From assembly GCF_002443255.2 (NCBI RefSeq), contig NW_019211455.1, positions 11,068,503 to 11,132,502 on the forward strand: 64,000 bases of DNA. Reading direction: 5' to 3'. The first letter of the stretch is position 1, and each line of letters opens with the position of its first letter. The notes under the pieces are model-generated. The model saw nothing but the letters and a program-made list of their open reading frames with translations, did not search any database and had not been told where the DNA came from. The stretch comes from Varroa destructor. Its lineage: Eukaryota; Arthropoda; Arachnida; Mesostigmata; Varroidae. Shown here piece after piece: positions 49,051-61,900 of the stretch. A program made the translations under genes and the position numbers.

Positions 49051-52021
49051 CTCGTGACTGCCGTCACTACCTCTATTGCAAACGTTGCTATTATTTCTGC
49101 TGCTTTCAGTGCGGCCGCTGACTCCGAAGTCCGAAGGGGCAGTTGCCCTTGTTTGATCGAGCGATGAGGGAGTAATAGAAGTCTTCTCGGTCCTGAGTGA
49201 TTCGCTCGGCTCATCCTTGCTCAGCGCGTTACTCATGCGGCTGTTGTTGCTATTGCTTTTGCTGGCAGCTTGGATTGACCTCGTCGATTTCGCTATTTAG
49301 TCTTTCGAGCGCGGCTGCTAGCCGTTACTCCAACGGCTGCTTCACAGTGCAAAATGAAGTGTCTTTATGCTCAATCTTGAACCTCAGGTATCTCTAAGTT
49401 TATTAGTGCATTAGGCTGTTACTACTCTGACAACTACTACTTCACAAAGGGTTTTACCTGGTTCTGGCCATTCTCCTATTCATAGGCTTGGTTGGTAACT
49501 TTACTGTTATAGAGATTCCGCAAAATCGGCGCTGTGACCTTGAACCACTAACGATTCGTTAACTGGCCAGCCAGCTAGTGTTTCTTTTCTGCCCTAACAG
49601 ACTGGTGTGACAGAGGGCAAAGGCCGAAAAAAAGCTCAAATAATTCCTTTCTTGCACGAGGTCCCTCACAGGAAAAAAGAGAGCAGGTGAAGTACTCACA
49701 CCTCTGTTGCCGCGAGTCACAATGTGGCTGGCTCTATCCCTTTTTCTAGTATATTTTCCCTAAACAGTCTCTATTTGTCCACGATTTTTTTTCACTCGGC
49801 GTCCTTTCGGGACAGACTTTAAGCGTTCTTTTGCCATTCGCGGTCAACGACTGATGCGTTCAGTTTTCTCATTTGTCCTTCACGCTCTTTTTTTTGTTGC
49901 TTTGTCTGCTTTCTTAATTCGCTTTTTCTACACGAAGAGGTTTGGCCCAGGGAAAGAAGCCGTTTGTTGGTTGAAGGCTCTTTGCCATTTATATTCTCAT
50001 TGCTGCTGACTCCGCCCTCGCGTTGTTACCGATTTCGTCATCATCATCCATCTCTACTTTCCTTATGTTTCTCTGCCTGCGTAGCAGCCTTACTTCACGA
50101 TCTGCTTCCATGCCCTCTATCGCGGAGTTATCACAAAGCACCCGCAATGCAGTCACTGAGTGGCCATCGTTATTTGATGCCCTTTACAGACACCCTTTGC
50201 TCCCAGGGCTGTGACCGTGTGTGGTAGCACCTCGAACAACCGTCATCTAAGTCGAAGTAAAACAATTCCATACAGTGCCGCACCGCTATATTTTGATAGA
50301 CATAGAACAGATGGAATGGGACAGGATACGTAGCAGCCGATATTCAAATGAACGAAGAAACATAACTATTCGTCCTCGTCAGCCGCTCTATCTAGGATCT
50401 CATCGTCGGCTGTTCAAAGCTGTCGTCGGTTGATAGTCGGCAGGAGCTGTGTTGCTGCATTCATTTCATGGAAGCTCGTTGTGGCCATCATAGACGTCGC
50501 GACTGCCGTTTATAGCTGAAATTCTGTAAAAACTGTATAGTCGTACCACTGGAAAATGGGTTGATGGTTTCTATGACTATGCAGATGTGTAATTGGCTCC
50601 CCACGATTGCTTCGTTCAAGGCTCAGTCGTCTAACTATGCGTAAACTGAGCTAACCACAATATGCATACTTCAACACGTAGGTCAGCTTGCAACAAATAT
50701 GGAAGTGATGAATGATACGTTTTTCCGTACAGCTCTGCATAGTATAGTTACCCAGTATAAGTCTAATGTAAGCTGCAAGCTTAAGTCTTCTAGCAGCTCA
50801 ACGCCCATTAGAGCTTTATTGATGGGAAAACGAATATCAAGTTTACGGCTTGCTATATAAATGCAAGCTATGGCGTTTTCTGGAAGATTAGTTCTGCATA
50901 ACCCGTGCTCCGTCGTTACATTCCCTACTATCTAACTCAATTATTTAGTTTCTAGGCTTCTCATTCGTCTCATGGAAACGTTCATCCCCTGGATACACGT
51001 ACCCTATATCCGTCGAGATACAAGGATAACTAAACAATGACGAAATAGGCCGAGTTGGCAGTCGTTCAAAAAAAGACAAGCTAGGCTAAGACAGATGAAG
51101 GCACCAAATGAAAAAGGAAAAGAAAAAATTCAATGTTTTGTTACCTCCGTGTTAGGTTGAGCGTGCTTTTTTACGACAACGAAGAAACCACCCCACTATT
51201 GATTGGCTCACATTTTTCAAGGTACGTTTGCTATGCTCGCGCTTAGCTTATTCCCGGATTGCGTGATTGCAATTGTGTGGCTTCGCCTCAGTTCATCCGA
51301 TTCCGGAAATGGGTCAGAAAAAGGGACGAAAAAGCGTGTTGGGGTACTTAGGGGTGATGCGGTAGCAGGCAGAAGCTGTTCTGATCCGCGCTCTGTAGCA
51401 AACGCAGCAGGACCAGCAACAATAAAACAAAAGATACATTTTCTTTGATAACACGTCCAGCCGGTACCACATCGTATTCCCGTTGACTACATTTAGCTGC
51501 TACTGCTGCTGTCGCTTCTGATATATCCGTCAGCATCCGAAGCTTGGACCAGCAATGCTTTGCCTCAGCCAGCCACCCGAGGGACCGATTCAAGCCAGAG
51601 GTGAGGAGGGTCGACGCCTTTGCCGTACTCCTCTTCGCTACATAATTTTTTTTTAGTTCACACAGAGCGATACGCACAGCAAGCGATGCCCATCTAATTT
51701 ACGCGCGCCTTATGTCGTCGAATTTTTATTGCAGAAACTAAAAAAACTGAGTACCGGACAAACGGCCCTTGTGATTACTGCGACCTCTATATCGAGGAAT
51801 GCAAGAAACAGTATCGTGTACTCTGTGTCCTTTATAGCGTTTTGCACGCGTGTTTTTTCTTTTGTTTTTAAAGTGGCCCGAAAAGGACAGCCTGGCAGAC
51901 AACAAAAAAAAACAGACGCAGGCAATGGCGTCGAGAAGGAACTGACCACTTGTTGAAACCGAGTTTGAAACTCGGAAGCCGCATACAAATTGTGCTTCCA
52001 TACTGAGTGATAAAATACATT

Positions 52022-52040
52022 ATGATGATTATTATTATTA
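52022..52040. repeat. ATG/ATT triplet repeat (19 bp)
   Basis: Two ATG units followed by four ATT units, an imperfect triplet run in AT-rich DNA. Confidence 0.8.
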
Positions 52041-53058
52041 CTTTTTAAGTTAGCATGCATAATAGACGTGTATTTTATCGTCGTTATTGCAATAACAAAA
52101 GGTGTGGCCGTATGCTATTATGGAGTATATTCAGAGATTTTATACATATATACAGTTCATTTCTGTAACAGCAGCAGAATCCAAACTCCTCACTTCCTTT
52201 CACTGCCATCGCTCTCGTTTTCCTAACAACGTAGAAGTTTTTATTTAACTTAAACAGCTGCTAGTGTACGCCAGCCCGAAGCAAAACTCTGCGACCCCTG
52301 ACGAAAACAAAGTGTTTCTAGTCGTCCATTCTATTTTTTATTGGACCTGATGAAGGCCATAGTTTTGATTTTTGTTTAACGCAGAGTTTCAGCCGTCCGG
52401 TACTCGTAATACCCTCCTCACTAGAGTACCAACTGACCCGATTCGTCGTACCTTATTATTAAGGACAGGAAAACGTGTGGTGTTACGGCTAACGTTTTTA
52501 AGTCTGCAACATCTCAAGCTTCTGCTGCTACTCGTAGCAATTCTCAAATCGAAACCAAAATCTTCTCACGGCGAGGGCGCTTGCTGCGAACGAGTCAGCC
52601 CTTGTGCGTCGCTAGTCCTTCGATTCGAAAGTCCGTCGTCGATCAGCATGAGTAGACCAAGACGATCTCTATGCTTCCCACCCGTCTGCTAGCTGCTGTG
52701 CCTGCCTCCGCTGTAATCGAGAAGCTTTACCTAAGGAAGCTTAACAGCTCAGATCGATTCGCTTCCACCCTGGCCGATCACTCAGTCTGGGTTTGTGCCA
52801 GCGCCTTCCGTGCCTTCCACCACTCGTTCGCTGGTAGTAGTATATGGAGCTACCACAACTCCAGTCCTGAGTGCTAACACCCCTGTCCTACACTCGTTCG
52901 GCAACACACCGTTACAGTGCCCTGCTGCCCCCTCTAAACAGACATCGCGATATACCCTCAATATCGGCATTACTTCGGCAACACAGGACTGTCTTGGCCA
53001 GCCTCGGCATGAAGTAGGAGCACCTGATCTTGGGGCCAACCCCATATAAACTGTTGTG

Positions 53059-53078
53059 GCCGCCGCCGCCGCCGCCGC
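53059..53078. repeat. GCC trinucleotide repeat (about 7 units)
   Basis: Nearly seven GCC units directly after GTTGTG. GC-rich triplet arrays are uncommon in non-coding invertebrate DNA, but no frame with support runs through it. Confidence 0.93.
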
Positions 53079-54101
53079 AAATCTATCTAAATGCTGGCTT
53101 TACCCTCTACATGCTTCCTATCTTGCTACAGTCTATTCACATAGGCCATAAGCTAGGTACTGGTGCCTTTATTCGCTAAACTCTGACCATCGTCGCCTCC
53201 ATTACAGCTACTGCCAAGGTTTACATGGTTAGGTGATAGAAAGCTGGCCAATTACGGTATAAGGCGGTAAATTCTACGGACCTTATTTCGACCGTACGTA
53301 CGTATATCCACGGAGGAGGATGTATGTGATCGGAATAAACGACAGATAATACTGATGCGAATAGCAGTAGGTTGTCAACTTGTCTTAGACATGAAGATGG
53401 AATTGGTAGATGTGGCGGACAAAAAACTGCCCGGCTTGCTATTTTCTCGTTTTAGCCCATTTTGTCTAAAAGTATATTGAATTTTTGTCACTCGTTCCTT
53501 TTCAATTCAATTCGATTCGATTGTTAATACCAGAGGATTCCTGCTACGGCTGAGATCTTATGATCTTCTTGAACCGGAGTCTTCATCGCATGCGATACTC
53601 GCCATTCAAACCATAAACAATTATGGCAACGAGTAGTCGTTATTCGTAGATTTCGCGCGAAAGCTTCATATACTACCTTTGATAACGAAAGCCTGAATTG
53701 CTCTTCGCTACGAAAGTCAGATGAGAATACTTTGCGCCAGATGAGGAGATCTTGTGCAGCAGGATATTCATACCACGAAGGAATCAAGCATGCACGAATT
53801 ATCATTAAGGAGAACTCTTTAATAAAACAGTTTAACTCCACCTTCGCGTGTGGCTCAATGTGCGATCAGGATCTATGCTACATAATATGGGTATCGGTGT
53901 CACAAATGCGCCTATTCGTATACCCAATATGTTCAGTTAATGGTCAACGACAACTTATCTGCTCTAAGCAAAACCACTGTGTTATGGAACAGAGCAACTA
54001 TGGAGTAGAAGTTGATACTAGAGCTTGCTAGAGTATGAAATACTTTCCGGCCACTGATTTTGACATCTCTGTCGCGGTGCAAAAAAATCTCATTCAGCTT
54101 C

Positions 54102-54118
54102 TTGTTGCTGTTGCTGTT
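54102..54118. repeat. TTGCTG hexamer repeat (17 bp)
   Basis: TTG and CTG triplets alternate over 17 bases, a short decayed triplet repeat. Confidence 0.75.
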
Positions 54119-54845
54119 AGACTGCTTTTACCTTAGTAAACGGTCAAACACAGGCCCAGCCAGAGGATTCAATAAGAATTCAATTTAATGGTTCTATTCG
54201 TTATAAACGAACAGAGCGCCGGTCAATCATACTTGGATCACTAGTCAACGGCAGTCGCAACTAATATTTGCAAGTATGAAGCTTCTTTCTCTAACTGCAG
54301 AAACCTCTCTCCGTTCTAGCGCTTTGTTCGCCGTATTGATACGAGCCGCGTCTCACGAGGCACGCGACCACCAACGAAAGCACTAGTCCTGTGCATCTTC
54401 AGTTAAAGGAAAGGTAGAAAGAAAAGCCTTAGAAAACTTGGCAAAAATGACCACGACGAGAAGAAGCGAAACCCTGTAGATTACTGACAAAAATCGCCTT
54501 CAGTAGGCAGCACTTGCACAGCTAGCTGAAGAAGATCACGTACATTACTTGTCTGGATGCGGCTTCGCCGCTTTCAAACTGACTCGGGTACTTTCTTAGA
54601 TTCTGTTGCATAGTCGTCACTATCGCCACCGCTGGGCCATCTGCAAAAAATGAAGAAACTCTTTGAGCCCCTCAAGGAAATCACATCGCACCACTGTTAG
54701 CAACGGGCCTATCTCTTTTTCGCTCATTTCACCGGCGGCCCGAGGATCCTATCGGCATCGGGTGCACAGTGGCACCTCAGCGTTTCGATAAGATGTTGCC
54801 TGTTGCAGCAGAATTAGATAAGACGGGAGAAAAAGCAAAATAAAT

Positions 54846-55193
54846 ATGATACAAGCAGCTAATAACAACAGCTATAGTTTGCTCGAATGCCATGTACTAA
54901 TGTATGTTGCTATACATCATAGTACATACCGCTGCAAAATAACAGGATTGTATTGCAGAAAAGAGATTGTAAGAGGACACCAAAAAGAGCAGGCAGCCAT
55001 AGAGTACGTTTTCGGTCGAAACCGGCCAAGAAGGAAAATGATGGAAAATGGCCTGTTGACCCTACATAAATGTAGCAGTCGTCGTGTTCTTCAATGCCAG
55101 AGCTGTAGAAAGCAAATAAAAAGCTTGCTTCTGTTAGTAGTGGTTCTCGTACAAAAATCGCCGTATGCAGCGTCGTCTCGTGGAACAGGGTAG
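54846..55193 (+). CDS. ORF (115 aa), A at -3; unrecognised
   Basis: An ATG at 54846 with A at -3 opens 115 codons to a TAG at 55191-55193. The product is basic with scattered Cys and His. Near residues 95-105 there is a short Leu/Val run (LLLLVVVLV) that could be part of a membrane segment. No consistent zinc-finger spacing is seen. An ATG-initiated 119-codon frame on the minus strand (54910-55269) overlaps almost fully, so at most one can be real and both may be chance. Confidence 0.12.
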   Translation: MIQAANNNSYSLLECHVLMYVAIHHSTYRCKITGLYCRKEIVRGHQKEQAAIEYVFGRNRPRRKMMENGLLTLHKCSSRRVLQCQSCRKQIKSLLLLVVVLVQKSPYAASSRGTG

Positions 55194-57785
55194 CCGACCT
55201 GAAGAACCGAGGCCCACACATACCTCCAGGTTTGGCTTTAATATTGCCAGCTGTCGCCACCAGCGACATCGTGGGACGGGCTAGTCAATTCTTTTTCTAT
55301 AATGGGTTCCTCTTCTGATTCGTTTCTTTTTGTTATGGGCTCGATGTAGCTGTGGCACTTGTATATAAGGCCAAATACTTTTTATAACACCTAATTTATA
55401 TGGCTGTGTGTATTTTTGCACTCGGATTAAAAAGCAATCCTTTTTCTGCATTACGCTTGCGCACTGCTTGCTGCTGACAAACCATATAACTTGGTCTGTG
55501 CCTGATTGTATATATGACTAGACGCTTGCGGTATCATGTCCAAGGCACAGTTTGGGAGTTGGCATGGATGCCTGTAACCTGTGCCACTATATTCTGCCTT
55601 TAGATAACCAGCCGCAACAGTAGCATAACTATGCCCACATATCTACATCGCAGGCCCAGCTAACAGTCTCAGGCCACCTCAGGTTACCTGTGCAGCGCTA
55701 GAGCAACTGTGCTGCTTGGCCCTGTCGGCCCACTGCTCCTGGCCTTCCAGTGCTGACTGGAACTACCATTGCTCTAAGGCGCACAAACATAGGGCCTCGT
55801 GCTGTGGGTATTGCTGTAGCAGCAGTCTCAGCCATCATAATACCCAGGTTTCCTCCCTGTTCTATCCCTTCCACGTTTTCCCGCCTCCTATGCCTTCGTA
55901 TTCGCTTGCTCTGACTATAGCGGCCACAACAACGTCTACAGCAAGCTCCGCTATAAACTAGCTGGACCTTGAGGGTACCAAGATGAATTAGATTCCCTCC
56001 GAGCGCCTCACTGCGCGCCAGCAAACCCAAAAACATGCAAGGCGAATGGAACCCAAATGGCGGCTGGCTTGAGTTGCAGCCAGGCTGGTTGGTGGAGCAA
56101 AATGGTGCTTCCAATGCCAATTCTGTTGGCAAGAGTCACGTTGCCACAAGAATGAAATCGGCCATTTCGTCGCCAGCGAAACCAAAGCAAACCATATTAA
56201 GTCAAATGGCCTTATTCCGAACCTTGACGGAAGGAGAGGCCGTAGTAGAAGGCCTGAAAGAGTTGAGCTAACTACAGTTGCACAGGTGAACCGACTGCGC
56301 CGAGATAACTTTGCCTTTAATTACAACTAGTGGATGATATAACGTACAGAACTAGGGCCTGGAGAACGGGCGAAAAAGCTACGGCCCTGACTCTCCTTAT
56401 TTCTTGAGCGGGGTGGTTTTCTTCCCGTGGAACAGCTGCTGCTGCCGACAAATCGATATATTGGGCAGCGCTTAGCATTGATGGGTTGAGTACTCCGTTA
56501 GACAGAAAAGAACAGATCTGCCGTTACCTAAGTATGCGCTAGCACTTTTGCTGCTGGTTCCGCGAACAAACTATTTAGCTCGTTTTTAAGAGAGAACGAC
56601 TGCTCACATTACTTGTGCTTTCGATTTTTAATTCATGACCTCTTTTGCGCGTTACCCAAGCGTCCCGTCCTATTTGATTATGGGTTATACACAAAAACGC
56701 GTATAAAAGCAAATGCACACATGGCAACGCGTGCTCGTTGTACTAGATTTCGTTCAACTTTAGGTTTCCTATCTGTGTGCAGTTTCTGTCTGAAATGGTG
56801 TCCCAACTTCATTTGGCCTCTAGCCGCCTCGTTTCTACCTGTACCTGGTCGCTTTCATGTAAGATTCGACCTAATGCGGCTCTGTACACCAGTCGTCCTA
56901 CCAGCATTAGCAGAAGAAGTCCAGTTCACTGAAGGGACTATTTAATTATCCATTTGCTCCTCGAATTCCCGGGAGACTGCGTAGCTGTTTCGGCCCAATT
57001 GCTTGCTGGTTTTGGTTATCGACAAGCAGGCGCGCTTTAGGCCGCGGAAAGGGTAAGATAACATGTAAAGCAGAATCAAAGACAAAAAGACTTCCCACTG
57101 CCGTAATACTTTTACACCTAAAGGCACCATCGATATGTCAGGAAGCCGCGGTACAATATGACGCGATGCCTAGCCGACGTGAGGAATACGCTGAAAGTGA
57201 GCTAGAACGGCACAGGTTAGTCAAATAACTTGCAAGTGCCGCTCAAAGCATACGACATTTTGCAAGTTAGATTCACTTTATCATCTGATGCATACCTCAC
57301 TGTTAACATGAATAACTTGATCCTGCTTGAATGGTTACCGTCATCATCGCCGTCACAGTTATTGACTACTGCTACATAATAGATTGTATGATTATCATAA
57401 CTGGAAGGTCCGCAGCTAGCCTTGTGCCATTCATTGATTATTTGTATTAGATATTTTTACTCAGTTGTTTTGGAAGGAGTGTGTTCGTTCGTAAGAAATG
57501 TGTGTTTTTATTCAACGTTTGCACAATTCCTAATAACCAAAAAGTTTCTTAACCTTATAACAAGTTTGTTTCGGCAATACTTCTTCGTGTTTATGATGAT
57601 ATTAAGTTAAAAGTACATGAAGTTTAATTGCCTATAGATGAGCCTCTTTTTCGGAGATAACTACACCGGATAAAGTATACGAAAAGGATCGCATTGGGAT
57701 GTTTTTCGTCGCAGTCTAATCGTTACCATTTGTTATACGACGTCCTAGTTCACTTTGTGCTTAAATACTTTATTAAGTGTTTAAA

Positions 57786-57850
<65 letters not shown>

Positions 57851-58680
57851 AGGATAAATTAATAAAATTGGAACAAGTAAAAACAAATTAAAAATTAAGT
57901 GCTCTCAGTTCGGCTAATTCAGTTATCGTATCCTGGTAGAACTGTCGAGTTCAAAAGGGTGGTTGGCCGGGTTGTCCTGTTTCAACTGAGAGAATGCGTT
58001 AGAAGCGCAGGAACTTATCGACGGAAAGTAGCAGCGTGTTCAAAGTGAGGGTGTCCAAGTGGAACAAGGACGGCAGGTAACAGGATGTAAGATCGAAGAA
58101 AGTAGAAGATTGGTAGGAGAAAAGAGATCTAACTGAAAGGCTTGTCTTGCAAGCATGCATTAAGGGGCCGAGACGGCCGACAGACCTTCTCTAGTGTGAG
58201 TATTTGGCCCCCTGTTTAGAGGGTGAGGTCCGTATCTAGTCGAGCACACAAAAACTAAACTGAAGCGGTAATAACAAAGCTGGTATGAATGATGGGTTGA
58301 AATATTTGGAAAAATGGCAAAGATACTTAACAGTTGTTCGCACCGTACAAGCAAGACACAAGAGATATTCAATAAAATAAGTAATCGTAATTATGTTCCG
58401 GTTTCGTTTCTGGCTTACCTTACCTAACCAAAAAACCTCGCTGATCATTATCAATTAACTCGTTAATGTCTTGTTGCCTATGTGTACTTACCACTCCTCT
58501 GTGTAGGAGTATGCAAAATTTTGGCAAGCCAAGGATCTTCGATAATCTTCTAAGGGAAAGCTTGGTAGATCGTGCGGCGCGGTCTTTTCTGTTGCTTTCT
58601 TCTTGTGGTAGCGGCATTTTTCGTTTTTCTCAAGACAAATTTTAGATGATCAACTGTGTCTATTAGTAGAAATAACGGGA
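55194..58680. other. non-coding stretch with a long TA array
   Basis: No gene is recognised. The GC-richer part, 55690-56280, is open in several frames on both strands. These include an ATG frame at 56035-56271 (78 aa, unrecognised) and a TTG-initiated minus frame at 55698-56132. TATATAAGG at 55362-55370 and TATAAAAGC at 56702-56710 have no matching initiators. Sequence at 57420-57900 is very AT-rich and contains the TA array. Confidence 0.55.
57790..57847. repeat. TA microsatellite (58 bp)
   Basis: Twenty-nine uninterrupted TA units, the longest pure dinucleotide array in the window. Its purity suggests it is young or actively slipping, in contrast to the interrupted CA array at 24 kb. Confidence 0.98.
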
Positions 58681-58947
58681 ATGGTTGAGGCCATCTTTCT
58701 TAAATCGCAAGAATTTACTTCGTTCTTTTGCCAGAACGCCTGGTCGAACAAACGCCAGCAGCAAAAGCAACACCATGAACACAGTTCGCCCAGTTTCAAT
58801 ATAGAACAAAGGGTCAAACAGGACCCTGACTGTTATGTCCGAACATCAATCACAAGCGTTCAGCTAGGTATTCTGCAACATCTGGGCAATGCCAGCAGCT
58901 TGGTGACTACAACGACTGCAATAATGCCTACTCAACCTCGTCAATAA
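58681..58947 (+). CDS. small ORF (88 aa), strong start context, stop inside AATAAA; unrecognised
   Basis: An ATG at 58681 with G at -3 and G at +4 opens 88 codons. The product is polar, with a Gln/His/Lys/Arg-rich segment at about residues 24-34 and a Thr run near residue 76. There is no signal peptide or known domain. The TAA stop at 58945-58947 lies inside AATAAA at 58943-58948, an economical arrangement seen in some compact genes. No TATA box with good spacing was noticed upstream. Confidence 0.16.
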   Translation: MVEAIFLKSQEFTSFFCQNAWSNKRQQQKQHHEHSSPSFNIEQRVKQDPDCYVRTSITSVQLGILQHLGNASSLVTTTTAIMPTQPRQ

Positions 58948-61900
58948 ATTGGTCTAGAAGTGTTTTAACTAAAACGAACGAACGTCTGTAGCTATTGGTA
59001 CTTATAGCGTCGTCGGTTGAACCCATACGTTTTGCCCTGAGCTCACGATCGTACTGTTCCTCGGAACCTTAGAACCGTGCCTTGAGCTGGCTAACTGTTC
59101 CGCTAGTGAAGCTTGCTGTAGAAGCGAGGCCAGGAAGGCAGGACAGTCGCACCGGCATGAGGACGCAGGACCAGATCAGAAAGAGCAAGCCGTTTCTCCA
59201 ATAATCTCATTTGTTTATTGCCATTAGCTTTTGACAATGTTTCTATAAGCGCCTAAAGTTAACAAACGTCGACTCGCCACGTCAAAGTAAGCCGCTAGGT
59301 AGAAGGCGGAAGACGGCGACCTGCAACCGAACGGTTTGGGCTAGCTTGTCGATGGGGTTGATATGATCTAGGCTCTGTAGTACATTAAACACGATAAACA
59401 GCCCTTGAGCCCAACACGTAAAAGGAAACACACACACGTACCCCTATGGTGTGAGTGTTAACTGAACCGTAACCAATCGCTGAAGATTTGAGCAGTATGA
59501 TTAAGCTGTAGTTGTTGTGTGATGATCGTATATGTAGTGTTTTGATGGCTACAAAGGCTCTTGTAATACAGTACCGCTTAAGTTCCGCGCATACGAAACA
59601 GAGTTGTTTGCCTTTTACACCTTTCCTTTAATTCTTCAACCTCAATTCTGACATCACTGTTGCCGCACACGACGCTAACGCGATGAGTAAATTTTGCTGA
59701 CGGGCTGACATTCTATGTTAGACCCCTTCATCCGTCACAAAATCTTTCGCGGGTGACGTAATGGGCACACCCCAAAGCTCAGCAATCACTTTCGAAACGC
59801 AAGAAAGCAGAAGTATCATTCAAATCGACGGTAAGACTGGCCGACGACTACTACCTAACCTAGACATGGCTGTGAGATACTACAGTGGAAGCCTGTGGTG
59901 CATGTGGCCTTATAACATGAGGCTTTCGAATTAGGGCGAATTGGCGAACGATAGAATCACGAAAGGAGCAACGCTTTTTATCGTAACCATACTCCCGAGG
60001 ACCAAATAAGGGAATGGATGAAAAACTCAGTGAAGCGTCGTTATCTCGGTAATATATTTCCCGCCGCTGTCGTCGACCACCGTCGCAATTACTATGCGCC
60101 ATCCACTATCTTTCTTCAACCTTGCCATCATTGCCGCTCTGCCGTTCACGATCCGGCGCCTACAAAATCTAAGATACCAATCACATCTCCGACCCCTGCT
60201 ATCTTCATCCCCACGTTCGTCCCGTTCCTCACCCTTTTGCTCCGCCTTATTATCCAATATACTTCGCGAAGCACTGGGCAATCCGCGAAACGACCAGGCG
60301 GCTGACATCTTTTCGAGCTTTAATATCATCTGTTTCTAAAAAGGCTACCTTCAGCCTTTCACAACTCTACCAGTCACAACAGAAGACTGGACTACAGGTA
60401 AGAGAAGCGGAAACACGCGGTCTCAGCGCGAATATGTATGTCTCAACGGCTGCTGGTATGAATGCGTTCATTGCTCGCCGTTCATCATCAGTTGCCTCTT
60501 GGTTGGCACAATAAAATCCAGTAGCTGTTGGGTTTAGTACGGGTGCGCTGTCTCTAGCTTCGTGCGCCGACCATTTTCTTTCGCGTTTGGTCTTGCCGTC
60601 TATCGCTATAACCATCAAATATAATACATACTTATACACAGAAAATGATACGCACATATTTGCAAGACGCTAGCGGTGCCACGCAGCTTACCAAATCTGA
60701 AAAGATACCGAATTCAAAGTTGTCACAAATCGTTTCTGTGTGACCCTACGCAATACGGTGAAATTGGACGGACTGAGAAAGGAAGAGGCAAACGCTCGCG
60801 CTGCGGTTTGTGGTTTTAGGTTTGGGAAGGTTTTGTAGGAGAAGGCAGAGTAACATTTCAACAGATATTACTGCTGTTTCTGTGCCTTTTGAAGCATAAC
60901 GCCGACGCCTACAATATCATGTTTGCACAACTTTTGGGTTTCGTGTTAGGGAATGCATTATAGAGTGCTTATATTTTTCGAAAAATTTTCCCATCCAACG
61001 AATATGATCTAATTACTCGGGGTTAATGTGCATCCTGAATTATCGATTCTGTAGATAATGGAGCTCCTCACCGAAGTATAATATCTTGATAATATCTTGG
61101 AATAGACTTGAAAGAGCTTCAGTGAAGCCTTCGCGCAACCAGGTACATAATTGGAATAACGTTATCATTGGAAACCCAAGTAAAGGTTCCTTTCGCCCCG
61201 CCAATCTAAACCACTCACTGCCGCTAACATCGTAGGCAATCACCCATGACCGCCCCGATGACCTGCCCTTCATTGTTTGGCCGTTTCTCACTCCGAACGT
61301 GTTGCTGCCAGAGGTTGTGGTTTACCGACGTGCGTATTTCTGTTGGGGATAAACCCTATGCTGTTCACCTTAGCACAAACCAGGCAACATCGACATCGGG
61401 AAACCTTCATTCCCCGTCCCAAAGACTCCGCTTCAAGTGCGCCTTCTCCTAGAAACGACCAGTAACGATTTCGTAACTCGACGAGCATCGAGTAGCCTAA
61501 AAGAGGTGGCTGGCTCAGCAGCATCCGTCATGAATTCAACTCTCGTGTCTTTCATTCTCGACAGCCCTCACCGATGCGTTCGTTTTCAAATCGTCTGCAG
61601 GCCAGCATGCCTACTAAATCAGTCGCCGACTACTCGAGAAGTCCGTGCACGTAACTGTAGACTGGGACGAAAGCAGACCGTCGGCGATGACGAACTGCGC
61701 GAGCACGTGACATTGGTGAGGTGCTAGAGAACGAATACTAGTTTTTAACAACTGTTCGCTCTTTTGGCCATTGCCATCGTCCTGTCCATGCCATTAGGGC
61801 CGCTCCTTACAAACGTATCGTCACCTAGTTCGTGCAGCGTTTACAGGCGCGGCGGCTTTTCGGCCAGATGGAACGCGTCGATTTTTACGCTTTGTCCCAT

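Larger units (their letters stand above)
42028..54845. other. long mostly non-coding stretch
   Basis: No gene is recognised over nearly 13 kb. Sequence at 43560-45240 has almost no open frames. Sequence at 46410-46900 and 47590-48420 is AT-rich, including a T run at 46568-46577 and an A run at 48400-48411. An 87-codon frame at 47628-47891 lacks an ATG at its start, but has a hydrophobic beginning. Pyrimidine-rich blocks lie at about 47040-47170, 48640-48830 and 49860-50110. Small triplet arrays lie at 49034-49050, 52022-52040, 53059-53078 and 54102-54118. Frames at 42297-42554 and 52372-53049 lack ATG starts or are very short. Confidence 0.55.

Noticed and set aside
54471..54481. Eleven-base match to the start of miR-10 (ACCCTGTAGAT)
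   Set aside because: The match stops after 11 bases, and the flanks do not form a hairpin with a star strand.
55698..56271. Several overlapping open frames on both strands, up to 144 codons
   Set aside because: Local GC richness leaves all frames open. The longest lacks an ATG start, and none has a recognisable domain.
60393..60401. Strong splice-donor-like CAGGTAAGA
   Set aside because: Without a supported upstream exon or acceptor, a single donor match is expected by chance in 64 kb.
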